A DNA stretch of 64,000 nucleotides from Notolepis coatsorum. Taxonomy: Eukaryota; Chordata; Actinopteri; Aulopiformes; Paralepididae. Made by a program: the position numbers and the translations under genes. Below are positions 53,301-64,000 of the stretch, in pieces. The notes beneath the pieces were generated by a model. It was not told where the DNA came from. It saw only the letters and a list, made by a program, of their open reading frames with translations, and did not search any database. The stretch covers positions 73,329,449 through 73,393,448 of the forward strand of contig OZ020586.1 in NCBI GenBank assembly GCA_963971535.1. Direction: 5' to 3'. Each line of letters begins with the position of its first letter. Position 1 is the stretch's first letter.

Positions 53301-53734
53301 GTGAACCGTTGGTAAGCATGCACTCATATGTGTAGTGAAACACAGATAAGTTCATGCGATAGCAACTGAACATTTTGAAAGATTAAAGATAGAGAGTGAT
53401 TGTGATGGGCGGACATAGCAATAGATACAAGTGGTAAGCATATATGTGAATAGAATAGATATATGTAGTAAGCATATTAAGTGAATAGAATAGAAGTACT
53501 TAACCCAGCAATGAACTCCACGTCTAAACCACATTGACAGACCACGGACAGAAGACGGTAAGAAGCTGATCCATGGCCTCTGTGGTGCACGTAGAACAGT
53601 CGATCCATGGCCTCTGTGGTGCACGTAGAACAGTCACTGCAATCTTGGCCAAGACCCCGAGACATCCACCACCTTGGTCAGCACTACGAGACAACCACTC
53701 ACAGAGATGGGGGGGGGGGGGGGGTTGGGACAGG
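53301..53734. repeat. Unassigned repeats with 32-bp duplication
   Basis: GATCCATGGCCTCTGTGGTG plus CACGTAGAACAGT occurs twice (53569 and 53601). Related GTAGTAAGCATAT and GAATAGAATAG phrases occur before and after. The same low-complexity context continues beyond the hAT at 55827-55980, so one older repeat was split. A G-run lies at 53710-53724. Confidence 0.45.
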
Positions 53735-54079
53735 GGTTAGAGCAGGGGTCGGCAACCCTAGGCACACGTGCCTGCTTAGGCACGCGGGACCTTTTCCATA
53801 GGCACGCGGGGGGGCAGCATAAAAAAAAAATCTTATTATTATTATTATTTTTTTTACTTCGCTTTGAAATATTATAGTGAAATGTTTTGCACTGTTGTCG
53901 CATATCTCTTGTTGAAATCCTCCCACAGGTTCTTTTTTGTAAGTCGACTGTTCTGCACACCCCTATATTATGACAGCAATCAGCTGTTCCCATGTGCTCC
54001 GCTGTAGCCGGCCTCCCGCCGGCCTCCCGCAGCAGTCGCGCCAGGTAACACACAGTGAGGTTGCATTCTGTGCAGTGTC

Positions 54080-54622
54080 ATGATGGCAACCCCCGCTAAG
54101 AAATCAAAGCAAATTCGGACATTCCAGCCCTCGTGGACAGACGATTACGGGTTTGTGGACCTTCAGAAGGACCGTGCTATGTGTTCTTTCTGTTTGGAAA
54201 ATGTAGTTTGCCAAACGTCATCTGTGAAACGCCATTTCGAGACTAAGCATAAAACAAGTTTCAAGGATCAAGCGGATAAGGCAGAATCTATTAAACGTGC
54301 CGTCGCCAGGTATGGGAAGCAAGCCAGCACCCTCAAAGTGTTCACGCGCGCTCAAAACCACGCAACTGAAGCAAGCTTTCGCATTGCTCATTGCATTGCA
54401 AAACGTGGAAAGCCATTCACGGATGGCGAGTATATTAAGGAGGCTTTTATCTGTACCTCAGATGTTTTGTTTGAAGGCTTGCCAAATAAAGAGAAAATAA
54501 AAGCAAGGATAAAAGATATCCCAGTGTCAGCTCGAAGTGTCGAGCGACGCATCAATGAAATGTCAGAAAACATCCCGGAGTCGATTGACAACCGACCACT
54601 CCGAAGCATGTGTCCAGCTTAA
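54080..54622 (+). pseudogene. hAT transposase N-terminal fragment (BED-type finger)
   Basis: A 180-residue frame from ATG 54080. A BED-like zinc finger shows CSFC (about 37-40) and HFETKH (about 53-58). It is followed by FTDGEYIKEAFICTSDVLF and KARIKDIPVSARSVERRINEMS, wording shared with the ZBED5/GTF2IRD2-type hAT family. The RNase H-like catalytic domain and hATC dimerisation region are missing, and the sequence after the stop has no homology. The peptide could still bind the element ends and act as a repressor, which is inference. Confidence 0.8.
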
Positions 54623-54870
54623 AGTGACTAATTACACCCCCCAAATAACGGAGCTCAGCCAGGCAAAACAGGGCCAGGGATCTCACTGTCGCGACAGGTA
54701 GGCTGCTGTTTATTTTCCTATACATCGGTTTGCTTGTTAACTTGAACGTGCATATGCAGGGCTCTACGCATAATAGAGCATACGCACAATCGCGCATATA
54801 TTATTATTATGCATGCGTATGTGTAGGGCTAGGGGAGCTGTCCACTGTGTGTGGTGCTGAACCTTGCGTC

Positions 54871-54872
<2 letters not shown>

Positions 54873-54925
<53 letters not shown>

Positions 54926-54947
54926 TGAGAGAGAGAGAGAGAGATCT
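54873..54947. repeat. (CT)n then (GA)n mirror tract
   Basis: About 48 bases of CT repeat are followed, after ATAGCTGA, by GAGAGAGAG. The two runs are mutually complementary and could form a cruciform or triplex. Confidence 0.85.
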
Positions 54948-55993
54948 GGTGGAGAGATTGGAGGAGGAGGAGGAGGAGGAGGGTGTGCTTTGTGTGTGCA
55001 CTGTGTGTGTGCCATCATGTTAGCCTCAGTTAAACCTTGCGACGCCTCGTTAGATGAAGCTGTGTTCTGAGGTGTCCCGTGTGCTGATCTGTGTTCTGAT
55101 CTGTGTGCTGTGTCATGTGACACTACACATATTTAATTGAGACCCTTTATTTGTTTATTTCAATTTAGCTGGAAATACATTGCTACATCATTCAGTAACA
55201 TTTGCAGAGCCTTATAACAAAAACATTATTAAGGTCACCATTGTGACATTGTGACATTTTATTATTCATTTTTCTATTATTTCATTGAACATTGCACATG
55301 TTAAAAGCAATTTTTTTTACTAAAAATGTGAGTATTACCAAGTCAACTCGTGTTCTTAAAACAATGACAATAAACATAGTTTTATTAGGTTGAAATAATG
55401 TGGTTGTGTACTTATTTGTCTGTTAACTTATTATGGATTGAAAACTGGTTCTCCTGGTGTTCTCCATTAGGCCTGTAGGTGGAGCTATGACAGCACATGT
55501 ACAGTACACACACCGATGGTGTGTGATGTGTCCACAAATGAATGGGCAAATGTGAGTGAAATGGTCGCACTGTATGCAGCTGTTTGTCTGCATTGCATTC
55601 ACCCCCCCCCCCCAACTCAGATTTAGGGTTGATACAACCATCATAATAATAGTTAATAATAACAATAACAATAATGATGTAATAATGTAAAAATTATCAT
55701 TAAAAATACCTGATTATTAGAAGAAGAAAAAATACGATGCATGGAATATTGTTGAGGCACACTAGTTACAACTATATTTCAACCAGGCACTCCATGTCAA
55801 AAAGGTTGCTGACCCCTGGGTTAGAGAGTTCCCATGTTTGTAGTGGGCGGAGATGGAGCAATAAATACATGTAGTGAGCATATGCATACATGGTGACAGT
55901 AGAATCATAGTATATAAGAAAATTGTGAAATTGAGTAATAGATAGAACTACTGCAAGCGTATGGATACAGGATGAGATACAAGACAATAGCTC

Positions 55994-57094
55994 CACACTA
56001 GAGGCATCCTATCATTAACATATGATAGAATTCTGACCAGTACAGAAATTATACCCCTAAACGCCAAGAACAAATGGGAACGGGACCTGGAATGTACCTT
56101 TGATGAAGATGAATGGGAATCACTATGTGAGTCTGCACTATCTTTTTCATATAACACTCGACATAAACGTATGCAATTTAACATTCTCCATAGAACCTAT
56201 TTTACGCCGGAAAGACTTCACAGGATGAATGATGTTATCTCTGACCTTTGCCCTAGGTGCTCAACGGAAACAGGTAGCCTGCTCCACATGTTCTGGGAAT
56301 GTAACAAACTGAGACCTTACTGGGGCTCAATTTGGGAGATTCTCGAAGAGGTCACAGGGTTTGAGATCCCATGTACACCTAAATTAGCATTATTAGGAGA
56401 CATGTCTGACATTTCTCCAGATAAGAGAGGCAAGGTGCGGATCATTAAATTGGTCATGATTGCAGGGAACAAGTGTATTGCCATGCTGTGGAAAAGTGCT
56501 GAATCCCCCCCATGTCTATGTGGCTTAGTGAAATCTCTTCGTACATGGCATCAGAGAAAATAATGTTCAATCTTAAGAAAAAACCACATCTCTTTGATAA
56601 ATGCTGGGCTGGGTTTAGGCAATACTTAGAACAGATTACATAGTAGGTTGACGATGTAGGCTATTATTGAAGCTCCCTTTTGTCTTTCTGATGGGTATAT
56701 ATTGCAATGAATGATACTGTAAATGTTATTAGTTGCTCTTTGAAGAGAAAAGATGTAACGTTAGATATTTATTTGTTTGGTATAGAAGTATGGGCACCCG
56801 TTAGACGGGTGTAACTGGGTTTACTAAATTCTCAAAATGTGTAAAAAAAGAAAAAACTGAATTTGTTGAGGTCCTAGTCTGGGGGAGGGGAGGGGGGGTC
56901 TGGCCTAGAGGTTCTTTTTGTTTATAATGATTTTTTATTTTTATTTTAGGGGGGGGGGGGGGTATTTTGTATCTATTTTTCTGTAACTCGGGGAGGGGGG
57001 GCAGTTGGCAGCATTTCCTTTTGTATGGTTGTTGAACTGTTGCTGTAAAACTGAAAAAAAAAGAAAATACCAATAAACATATTGTTTAAAAAAA
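55994..57094 (+). mobile_element. Tx1/L1-like LINE, 5'-truncated
   Basis: 13-bp TSD AAGACAATAGCTC at 55981-55993 and 57095-57107. The insert ends in CCAATAAACATATTG and an A-run just before the right TSD. A TSD of this size and a poly(A) end are L1-type features. Part of ORF2 is encoded (next entry). G-rich runs lie in the 3'UTR (56881-57001). Confidence 0.9.
56003..56563 (+). pseudogene. Tx1/L1-like ORF2 C-terminal fragment
   Basis: The frame is open from near the truncation point and the first ATG is 56171. It reads NKWERDLECTF, then RMQFNILHRTYFTPERLHRM, then the cysteine-rich DLCPRCSTETGSLLHMFWEC. This CX2C...H...C motif is the conserved C-terminal Cys-rich domain of L1/Tx1 ORF2. RT and endonuclease are absent owing to 5' truncation. 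Confidence 0.85.
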
Positions 57095-57107
57095 AAGACA
57101 ATAGCTC

Positions 57108-57499
57108 AGCTTTTTAAAAACCGAGTTATGTGTGTCGCGTGTGAGCCAATCGGAGGCTTGGTTACATTTTGGATGATTTATGTTACAGACAGTTATGTTA
57201 CGATCAGTAATTTTTACAAACATTCAAAGAAGGCTTATGTTTGGTTCACGGTGCATATGATAATACATGATAGAGACATGCGATTTTTACCACAATGATA
57301 GATATTAGTGTGGAAGTGCATCACAGCAAATATCTCCAATTTGACCTGATGGTGGCGCTATAATCAAAGGTCAAAATGTCAACGTTTGAAAAGCCACACT
57401 ACTGTTGAGGAAGGCTAGCTCCGTGGTGGGAGTTGAACTGGTCAAACTAGAGGTGGTGGCAGAGAGGAAGACGAGGAAAAAGCTGGCCGCTATACTGGA
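57108..57499. other. Unassigned stretch, possible LINE coding trace
   Basis: Mostly without recognisable features. On the plus strand the last 95 bases before the solo LTR read as KLEVVAERKTRKKLAAILEN, and similar wording occurs near the end of some LINE ORFs. The LINE tail at 58641-58775 could belong to the same element, split by the LTR. This is low-confidence inference. Confidence 0.3.
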
Positions 57500-57504
57500 A
57501 AACC

Positions 57505-58473
57505 TGTTATGGTTTGTAACCGACGCAACGGCACAGACAGGAAGTTCAGAGTTAGCCAAAAGCTAGGGCGTATTTATTTACAGAGTCACAAGATAGATGA
57601 GGTACAGTAATCAAACAAACGGGGATCTGGCATGTGACGATGTAGCGGCTCTGCAGATACTCCCAGTAGATAGTGGTGAGGAATTGGCATGCGACGTTGT
57701 AGCGGCTCTGCAGATACTCCCAGCTTTCACTCACGGTGGAAAACGGAGAGAGAGAGAAATCAGAAACAGCCCAACGAACACACAGAGGCAGAGAGGTGAC
57801 TGAGTCCAGTATTAATCCCAAGTGACTTGATCTTCGGTGTACCACACACAAGTTAGCTGAGTCCAGTGAAAAACAACACGGTATTCTTCAGTGTTATTCT
57901 AACACACAAATGAGCTGAGTCCAGTGCGAAACAAAACGGAATTCTTCAGTGTTATCCTAACACACAAATTAGCTGAGTCCAGTACAAAACAAAAACGGTA
58001 TTTCTTCAGTGTTATCCAAACACACAAAAAACTGATAATCCAAAAAGAACTGTTTCCAAAAACTCACCAAAGCGCAACGCGTAAAGCGGGCAGAAAACGA
58101 GGCGCAGCTCCAAACGGGGAACCAGGTTCTCCACAGCGGTTCTCCACAGAAAGGTCCTGGAGAGAAAGTAGACCAGGAACAGCGACAGGGAAAAGCAGGT
58201 ATATGCAGTTGTATTCCAGAATAGTAGTACTCAAAACGACCCGGCATCGAATGACAGAAGGTCAGAGTATATGAAGCCTCTGGGGCGCTGATTAGAACAC
58301 ACATCAGGTGCGTGATGGTAATTGATACTTGACTTAGAAGTGTGCGTTCGGCAACGGACCAATCATCACAGAATCCTCACAGTACCTTAAAGGAACGGAG
58401 CGTGTGGCGGGGAACGGACCAATCATCACAGTACCTTAAGAAGCCTGTGGTGGGGAAAGAACCAATCCTCACA
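57505..58473 (-). mobile_element. Solo gypsy-type LTR, antisense
   Basis: 969 bp from TGTTATGGTTTG to CAATCCTCACA; read inversely it starts TGTGAGG and ends CATAACA, like the 34.4-40.8 kb gypsy LTRs. 5-bp TSD AAACC at 57500-57504 and 58474-58478. Internal tandem units: two of 66 bp (57623-57722) and four of about 57 bp (57830-58025). The interior does not match the other gypsy LTR, so it is a related family. Confidence 0.88.
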
Positions 58474-58487
58474 AAACCCCTCCCACC

Positions 58488-58775
<288 letters not shown>

Positions 58776-59073
58776 CTCGTACACCGTAAGTCCGATTGAC
58801 ACAAGGTTTTGGACACACATACAGCTATCCTTGGTGTACAACTTTGCCAATAGGACCGTGGTATTTTCTGTGCACATTCATGATCCCAAGAGGAACAAAC
58901 TTATGGGTTTTGGTGACCCTGTTACCTAATAGTGCACACAGGTGGCAGAAATGCCAGTAAGGCATTTAAAATGTGTTACCCAGGTGTTGGCTAGTAGCAG
59001 CAACACATTGACCACATAGTTCTTTTGAAAATAGATTCACAAAATGTAAGCGTACTGTAAGAGGGGGCACAGG
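58776..59073. other. Unassigned stretch
   Basis: No ORF or repeat end recognised. Contains ACCGTAAGTCCGATTGACAC (58792-58811). Confidence 0.3.
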
Positions 59074-59438
59074 CAGTGTTCGAATTATGAGGGGGCCAAT
59101 GGGGGCTCAGCCCCCATAGCTATAGTCTGAGCCCCCATAGTCAAGACCCCCTGTGGGGGTCTCTCAAAAAATTTATATAATATTTTTTTTTTCTTTTTAC
59201 GAATTAGTATTATTTATGTTACCTAAATAAATTGTTAATAGATCATATTTTTCTTTTCAGTTTTTAAAAGAACTGAGTAATTAATGTTGTGGAATAGGCT
59301 GCATTTCACCTCCAAGCCGCTATGCGTCACCCATAAGTTTAACGCTACTGCAACCTAGTGAAGAAGAAGCAGCAAGCAGCTGCTGTAAACAGAAAGCTGC
59401 AGGTCCGTGTCCTGCAACTGAAAACATAAACACTAAAC

Positions 59439-59720
59439 TAGGGATGTCCGATATTATCGGCCGACCGATATTATCGGCCGATATCGGCAGTAAAATGTGA
59501 TATCGGAAAATATCGGTATCGGTTTAAAAAAAAAAAAAAACAATAACAATATTTGTTATATATATATCCAGTGAAATTATTAGTTACCTGAAATTATTCA
59601 GTTTTTTGGACGGGGAAACCCTGCATATATCGGTATCGGTTGATATCGGTATCGGAAATTAAGAGTTGGACAATATCGGAATATCGGTATCGGTAAAAAT
59701 GCCAATATCGAGCATCCCTA
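59439..59720. mobile_element. hAT MITE, 282 bp
   Basis: Ends TAGGGATGTCCGATATTATC and ATATCGAGCATCCCTA are inverted. 8-bp TSD CACTAAAC at 59431-59438 and 59721-59728. Body of ATCGGTATCGG repeats and an A-run. It lies 18 bases upstream of the ATG of the next gene. Confidence 0.92.
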
Positions 59721-59738
59721 CACTAAACAGTACGCCAC

Positions 59739-60215
59739 ATGCCGCCAAAAAGAAAAAAAAAAAAAAGGCTCAACCCGCCGCAAGGCTGTACAAAGCTGGA
59801 CAGCTTTGGTTTTATAAAAAGGCCAAAGACTGACGCTGTTAGTGCAGCAGCTAGCAGCGCTACTGTCACTGAAGTTGACACTGCTAGTGCTAGTACTAGT
59901 GTTAGCTCTGCTGCTCCTGTGCGCAGTGCGCCTGTTATTGTTACCGCGCCGGTTGCCACTGCCAGACCCGAGTCTCCACCACTAGACCTGGACTGCGCTG
60001 CTACTCAACCACCACAATGCTGGGGTCCGAGTCAGTGGAACTTTTGGAAAAATAAATATGACTGGTTATTTGCCAAGGAGGGATGCATTGGCTGCCTTCC
60101 ATGTAAAAACGCCAAGATATTGTTAAATAAATCATTTGGAGCCCATTTGGCAGAGCAGTGGATGAATGGGACTGTGACTAGCTCTCAGAGCAAGAAGTTG
60201 AGGAAGAGAATATAG
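59739..60215 (+). pseudogene. ZNF862/hAT-like N-terminal protein fragment
   Basis: 158 residues from ATG 59739. A basic start (PPKRKKKKR) could be a nuclear localisation signal. A Ser/Ala/Thr-rich linker follows, then a TTF-type zinc-finger segment: PQCWGPSQWNFWKNKYDWLF and GCIGCLPCKNAK. That wording matches fish zinc finger protein 862-like and related hAT-derived proteins. The frame stops at 60215, before any catalytic or hATC region. No intron donor is evident at the stop. It is either a truncated copy or the first exon of a split gene whose remainder lies elsewhere. Confidence 0.65.
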
Positions 60216-60699
60216 TCGTCACTACTCGCTTTGGATAAAAGAGGTCAGTGGTTTGAATCCCGGCTCTTCCAGTCTGCATGTCGGTGACGTGCTGCAGTAG
60301 TTACTTTTCTTCTTGTTCTAAGAAGATGCTGCTACTATTTTTCATACAGTTCTTGATTACCTGTGCACATTTGTTTATAACATTATTTATTTTGATTTAT
60401 ACAAGTATTTATTTTATGTTCATTTTATTATCAGATGATAATGTTACTTACTGTATCCTGATAAATGCTGCTGCTGTGCCATACAACTATTTATTTTCCA
60501 TTAGATTATTTTGTTAGTTTTTGATTTATAAGTGCAGAGACAAATAAATGTTAATTCAAGTTCATAAATTTGGTCTCATTTTTCAAATTAAATTGTTGTA
60601 TTTTTTCAGATGCAAAATGCAAATAAGTAAATATGGCATTATATATCAGAGGTGAGTAAGAAGTAAGTATGAATAATGACATCACACAATAGTCTAATG
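60216..60699. other. AT-rich region of the hAT-like element
   Basis: Contains CGCTTTGGATAAAAG and a B-box-like GTGGTTTGAATCCCGGC (60248-60264), possibly a SINE trace, then AT-rich sequence with AATAAATG at 60543. Short Phe/Ile-rich frames are chance readings. Confidence 0.4.
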
Positions 60700-61159
60700 C
60701 ATAGGTGTCAAACTCATGGCCCGCGGGCCAAATGCGGCCCGCCACGTCATTTGATGTGGCCCCCCCAAGAGCGCCGGTAAAAAAATAGCGGCATTAAAAT
60801 AATTGTGGGTTAATGCGTTAATAAAGCTTTGACAGCCTTAGTTATTACACATTCTTACACATACATGTGTGTTGAACATCTGAGGTATTGATGAAGTAAC
60901 AAAGGAAAAAAGCCAAAAGCACTTACTCCTCAGACATTCTTTGACAATTTTACAGCCCAAAATACAAAAAAGATCCAGGCGGAATAGGTAACAAAGGGTT
61001 GAAGAAATATTGTCTGAACTGTCAGATGCAAGCTGGCTGTGTGACATAACCGAGCATCTCGCTCAATTGAATAAGAAGCTGTAGGGACGCAAACAAGTCC
61101 CACCCAAAACTTGACCAATATAGTTGTGAACTGAGACAACCCTTATTTTGTTATTTTTG

Positions 61160-61320
61160 AGTACAGTTGATTGATTGATTGATTGAAAAGTTTATTAACA
61201 GATTGCAGAATGGGTACAGTACAGTACAGTTCAATACATACAATTGTTAAGAGGATGCAGACCTGAGAAAGACTTTCGTCTTGTTTCCATCAGGGTCCCC
61301 CATTTTCAATTCATCATAAC
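61160..61320 (-). mobile_element. LINE 3' tail, antisense
   Basis: (TTGA)n with AAAAGTTTATTAACAG, then GGGTCCCCCATTTTCAATTC. Same tail family as 5290-5440, inserted in the hAT composite. Confidence 0.8.
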
Positions 61321-61329
61321 AGTTACAGT

Positions 61330-62065
61330 TGTGTGTTACAGAAGGAAATTAAATTTTAAACACCAATTTGCACGAACAACCTTAAAACAAAGGTGCACCT
61401 CAGTTATAGGTATCAAACTATGGAACTCCTTGCAGAACGATGAAAAGAGTTCCAATAATATATTTCACTTCAAAAGGTTGTGCAAAGAAAAGATACATAG
61501 ACAGTATAGCACAGTTTAGTATAATATTGCAGTTTAGCGTGTCAGGATGACGTAGCATAGAGTTGTAGTGTAGGCCAGTATGAGTATAGTAATATAGTAT
61601 ATAGCAGCATAACATAGAATAATAATATATTAAAATATTGTATAATACTGTACCAATATGGTGTAGAATAAATAGTATGATTTAGTTATATTATAATAAA
61701 ATAGAAATTAGATAGTATATAGAAGTATAATACATTATATAAGTGTGGGGGTGTGTGTGTGTGTAAATGAATGAACCTAAATATGTAGTTTGACTGATAG
61801 ATAGACAAAATGGGTTTATTTATGTTGATTTAATTTGGTTGTGTTGATGTTAAATTAAATTTTTTTTTTGCAAAATGGGTATATTCTGTTTGGTTTTACA
61901 CAATATGTCTATCGGTGTGTTGTGTGTGTGTAGGGGCAGGTATATATACGATTTTTTCTTCTTCCTGTTCCTTTCGGCCATGGTATTTTTGGTGAATTAT
62001 ATGAATATGTACTGTTGGACTGTGGTAATTCCATGTACGAATAAATAAATGATGATGATGATGAT
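61330..62065 (+). pseudogene. LINE C-terminus and 3'UTR
   Basis: The frame to 61519 carries FARTTLKQRCTSVIGIKLWN, then FHFKRLCKEKIHRQY, the usual end of a Jockey/I-type LINE ORF2. The long AT-rich 3'UTR ends ATAAATAAATGATGATGATG. 5'-truncated; no RT. Confidence 0.7.
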
Positions 62066-62069
62066 TACG

Positions 62070-62679
62070 AATTGAAAATGGGGGACCCTGAAGTAAACAA
62101 GTCGAAAGTCCTTCTCTGGTCTGCATCCCCTTAACAATTGTGTGTATTGAGCTGTACTGTACTGTACCCATTCTGCAATCTGTTAATTAAAGTTAATTAA
62201 ACTATCTTCCATTAGTGGCCTCTGCAAGGTTGTGTGCAGCCATTTGTTTTTGTAACATCTGCTACATCTGTCCCACGTGTTCTTTGCAGCTCACAGTTGT
62301 TAGTTCTGCCCCTCTTGACTGTGACAAAAAGGTTTTGAACAAACTTAATGTCATAGCTTGTATTTGATGATATTCTTCTTTGTTATTTACTTGAATGGTT
62401 TGATCATTGATTGATGGAGTAATATGGGGTTCTGATAAACTAAAATTATTTGTTAAAATAACATAAGCTAACATATATTTCTACATCTATGCAAATGCAT
62501 ATGCAATATGTATAACTTGAATAAGTAATAAATACATAAACAACATGTTTAACAATATGTAAATGAGTAGCTACATTTATTTTACATTACATTAACATTA
62601 ATACGGTCTTTGGCCCTTTGAGGGCAACCATAATGCTGATGTGGCCCTCTGTGAAAATGAGTTTGACACCCCTGTAGAG
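62070..62679 (+). repeat. Duplicated block, copy 1
   Basis: Sense LINE tail (GAATTGAAAATGGGGGACCC to CTGTTAATTAAAG), then hAT right-end sequence from about 62210 to GACACCCCTG at 62679. Nearly identical to about 63230-63840 except for an extra TGTATGTA near 63373. Copy 1 ends in a hAT terminus in the middle of the element. Confidence 0.85.
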
Positions 62680-63229
62680 AGGAACTGAGGAGGGCAGAAA
62701 GAAAGAGAAGTCACCGCTGTAGACAACAACTGACTCAATTTTGGATCTAGAAAAGGAGACTTATTAAGAAAGGCGAAAGCAAGGGAGGGGAATACAACAA
62801 CTCTCCACATTGGAGCCTACAGGCAGGGTAAGCTTCTTATTTCTTGTGATAATATAAATTAGATTGGGAGAGTAGCTTAATATAAGCCTAATCTACTGGG
62901 GGAAACCTTGTTTTAACCTTTGAATAGACTGCTACCTAATAAGGTATTACACTCTTATCTTATGAGCTTGTATAGCACATCTGCAGACATATTTATCTAG
63001 TGTGTAGACTATTCTCTTATAGCCAACTTTTGTCATCACGACTTTATTGTTTTACAGGATAATATACTGTACCAATACTGTAGATCTGTCTCTGGGTACT
63101 TCTTCTCTTCTCTCATTTCTGGACTCTTTTTGTATCACAAACAGTACTGTATTTGCAAATCTGGTATGTCATAAATGTATCTGTACTGTCTATCTGTATG
63201 TCGTGTGTGTCATATATGTTATGATGAAT

Positions 63230-63840
63230 TGAAAATGGGGGACCCTGAAGTAAACAAGTCGAAAGTCTTTCTCTGGTCTGCATTCCCTTAACAATTGTGT
63301 GTATTGAGCTGTACTGTACTGTACCCATTCTGCAATCTGTTAATTAAAGTTAATTAAACTATCTTCCATTAGTTGTATGTATGGCCTCTGCAAGGTTGTG
63401 TGCAGCCATTTGTTTTTGTAACATCTGCTACATCTGTCCCACGTGTTCTTTGCAGCTCACAGTTGTTAGTTCTGCCCCTCTTGACTGTGACAAAAAGGTT
63501 TTGAACAAACTTAATGTCATAGCTTGTATTTGATGATATTCTTCTTTGTTATTTACTTGAATGGTTTGATCATTGATTGATGGAGTAATATGGGGTTCTG
63601 ATAAACTAAAATTATTTGTTAAAATAACATAAGCTAACATATATTTTTACATCTATGCAAATGCATATGCAATATGTATAACTTGTATAAGTAATAAATA
63701 CAGAAACAACATGTTTAACAATATGTAAATGAGTAGCTACATTTATTTTACATTACATTAACATTAATACGGTCTTTGGCCCTTTGAGGGCAACAATAAT
63801 GCTGATGTGGCCCTCTGTGAAAATGAGTTTGACACCCCTG
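63230..63840 (+). repeat. Duplicated block, copy 2
   Basis: Counterpart of 62070-62679. It is preceded by 63120-63230, which extends the LINE 3'UTR homology further upstream (CACAAACAGTACTGTATTTG, as at 5195-5214). Its end is the true right terminus next to the GTCTAATG duplication. Confidence 0.85.
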
Positions 63841-64000
63841 GTCTAATGATTAGAATGTTGTGTGATGTCATTATTACTTAGTATTAGACTAATCCTAATG
63901 AGATATTCCTCTAAATATGACTTCGAAAACAGCCACAATTCCAGGAAGAAAAATAGTAAAAAAAAAAAATTCAGGGGGCCCCCATAGCTCTCAGGTGATA

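Larger units (their letters stand above)
53743..55818 (+). mobile_element. hAT element with transposase N-terminus
   Basis: Ends CAGGGGTCGGCAACCC and GGTTGCTGACCCCTG are inverted. The 8-bp TSD GGTTAGAG is at 53735-53742 and 55819-55826. At 2076 bp it is too short for a full hAT transposase of this type (commonly over 600 residues), and only the N-terminal part is encoded. The internal (CT)n/(GA)n tract at 54873-54947 is close to where the rest of the gene was lost. Confidence 0.92.
60700..63840. mobile_element. hAT composite, 3.1 kb, with duplicated right end
   Basis: Left end CATAGGTGTCAAACTCA and right end TGAGTTTGACACCCCTG are inverted. 8-bp TSD GTCTAATG at 60692-60699 and 63841-63848. 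It contains an antisense LINE tail (61160-61320), a sense LINE C-terminus (61330-62065), and two near-identical blocks of about 600 bp (62070-62679 and about 63230-63840), each ending in the same hAT terminus. No transposase. Confidence 0.9.
59074..64000 (+). mobile_element. hAT-like element with ZNF862-type ORF, runs off window
   Basis: The left end is CAGTGTTCGAATTATGAGGG at 59074. Near the window edge, GGGGGCCCCCATAGCTCTCA (63975-63994) mirrors the subterminal AGCCCCCATAGCTATAG of the left side, so the right end is probably just beyond 64000. It encodes a zinc-finger N-terminus (59739-60215) and is interrupted by a hAT MITE (59439-59720) and a 3.1 kb hAT composite (60700-63840). Confidence 0.65.

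Overview
The window looks like intergenic DNA of a teleost fish. I infer this from the mix of repeats: L2 LINEs with a UnaL2-type tail, Rex1-like LINEs, fish tRNA-derived SINEs, a DIRS-like element, a BEL/Pao element, a chromodomain Ty3/gypsy element, and many hAT and piggyBac-type non-autonomous elements. I found no host protein-coding gene. Every coding region I can support belongs to a mobile element, and most elements are nested in older ones. Several boundaries are fixed by exact target-site duplications (TSDs) that I could read directly.

Layout. 1-5.4 kb: LINE and hAT fragments, a 57-60 bp minisatellite and a LINE 3' end. 5.5-10.85 kb: a 5.36 kb DIRS-type element with unequal inverted repeats, a complete circle-junction (ICR) segment and one intact gag-like ORF. 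It shows no reverse transcriptase or tyrosine recombinase, and its interior holds a 5S rRNA-like sequence. 10.9-14.2 kb: small repeats. 14.26-26.24 kb: a hAT element split first by a LINE L2 with an open EN-RT frame and then by an 8.54 kb BEL/Pao element. That element has near-identical LTRs but a deleted RT core. 26.3-34.3 kb: L2 tails, a Rex1-like LINE and two near-identical 1.13 kb units of an unidentified element. 34.35-40.8 kb: a chromovirus-type gypsy element with unequal LTRs and a visible self-priming signature. 41.3-45.3 kb: a solo BEL LTR, two SINE families nested with a hAT MITE, and an orientation-flipping minisatellite. 45.4-48.8 kb: a LINE split by a piggyBac-type MITE and an antisense LINE piece. 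49.8-52.9 kb: a four-level nest (hAT > LINE tail > piggyBac MITE > piggyBac MITE). 53.7-64 kb: a hAT with a BED-finger ORF, a Tx1/L1-like LINE, a solo gypsy LTR, and a ZNF862-like hAT that runs off the window and carries two further hAT insertions.

The elements do not form one pathway. What links them is insertion order and dependence: several copies (DIRS gag-only, BEL without RT core, MITEs, SINEs) lack enzymes and must have been moved by enzymes supplied in trans. Species cannot be determined from the sequence alone.
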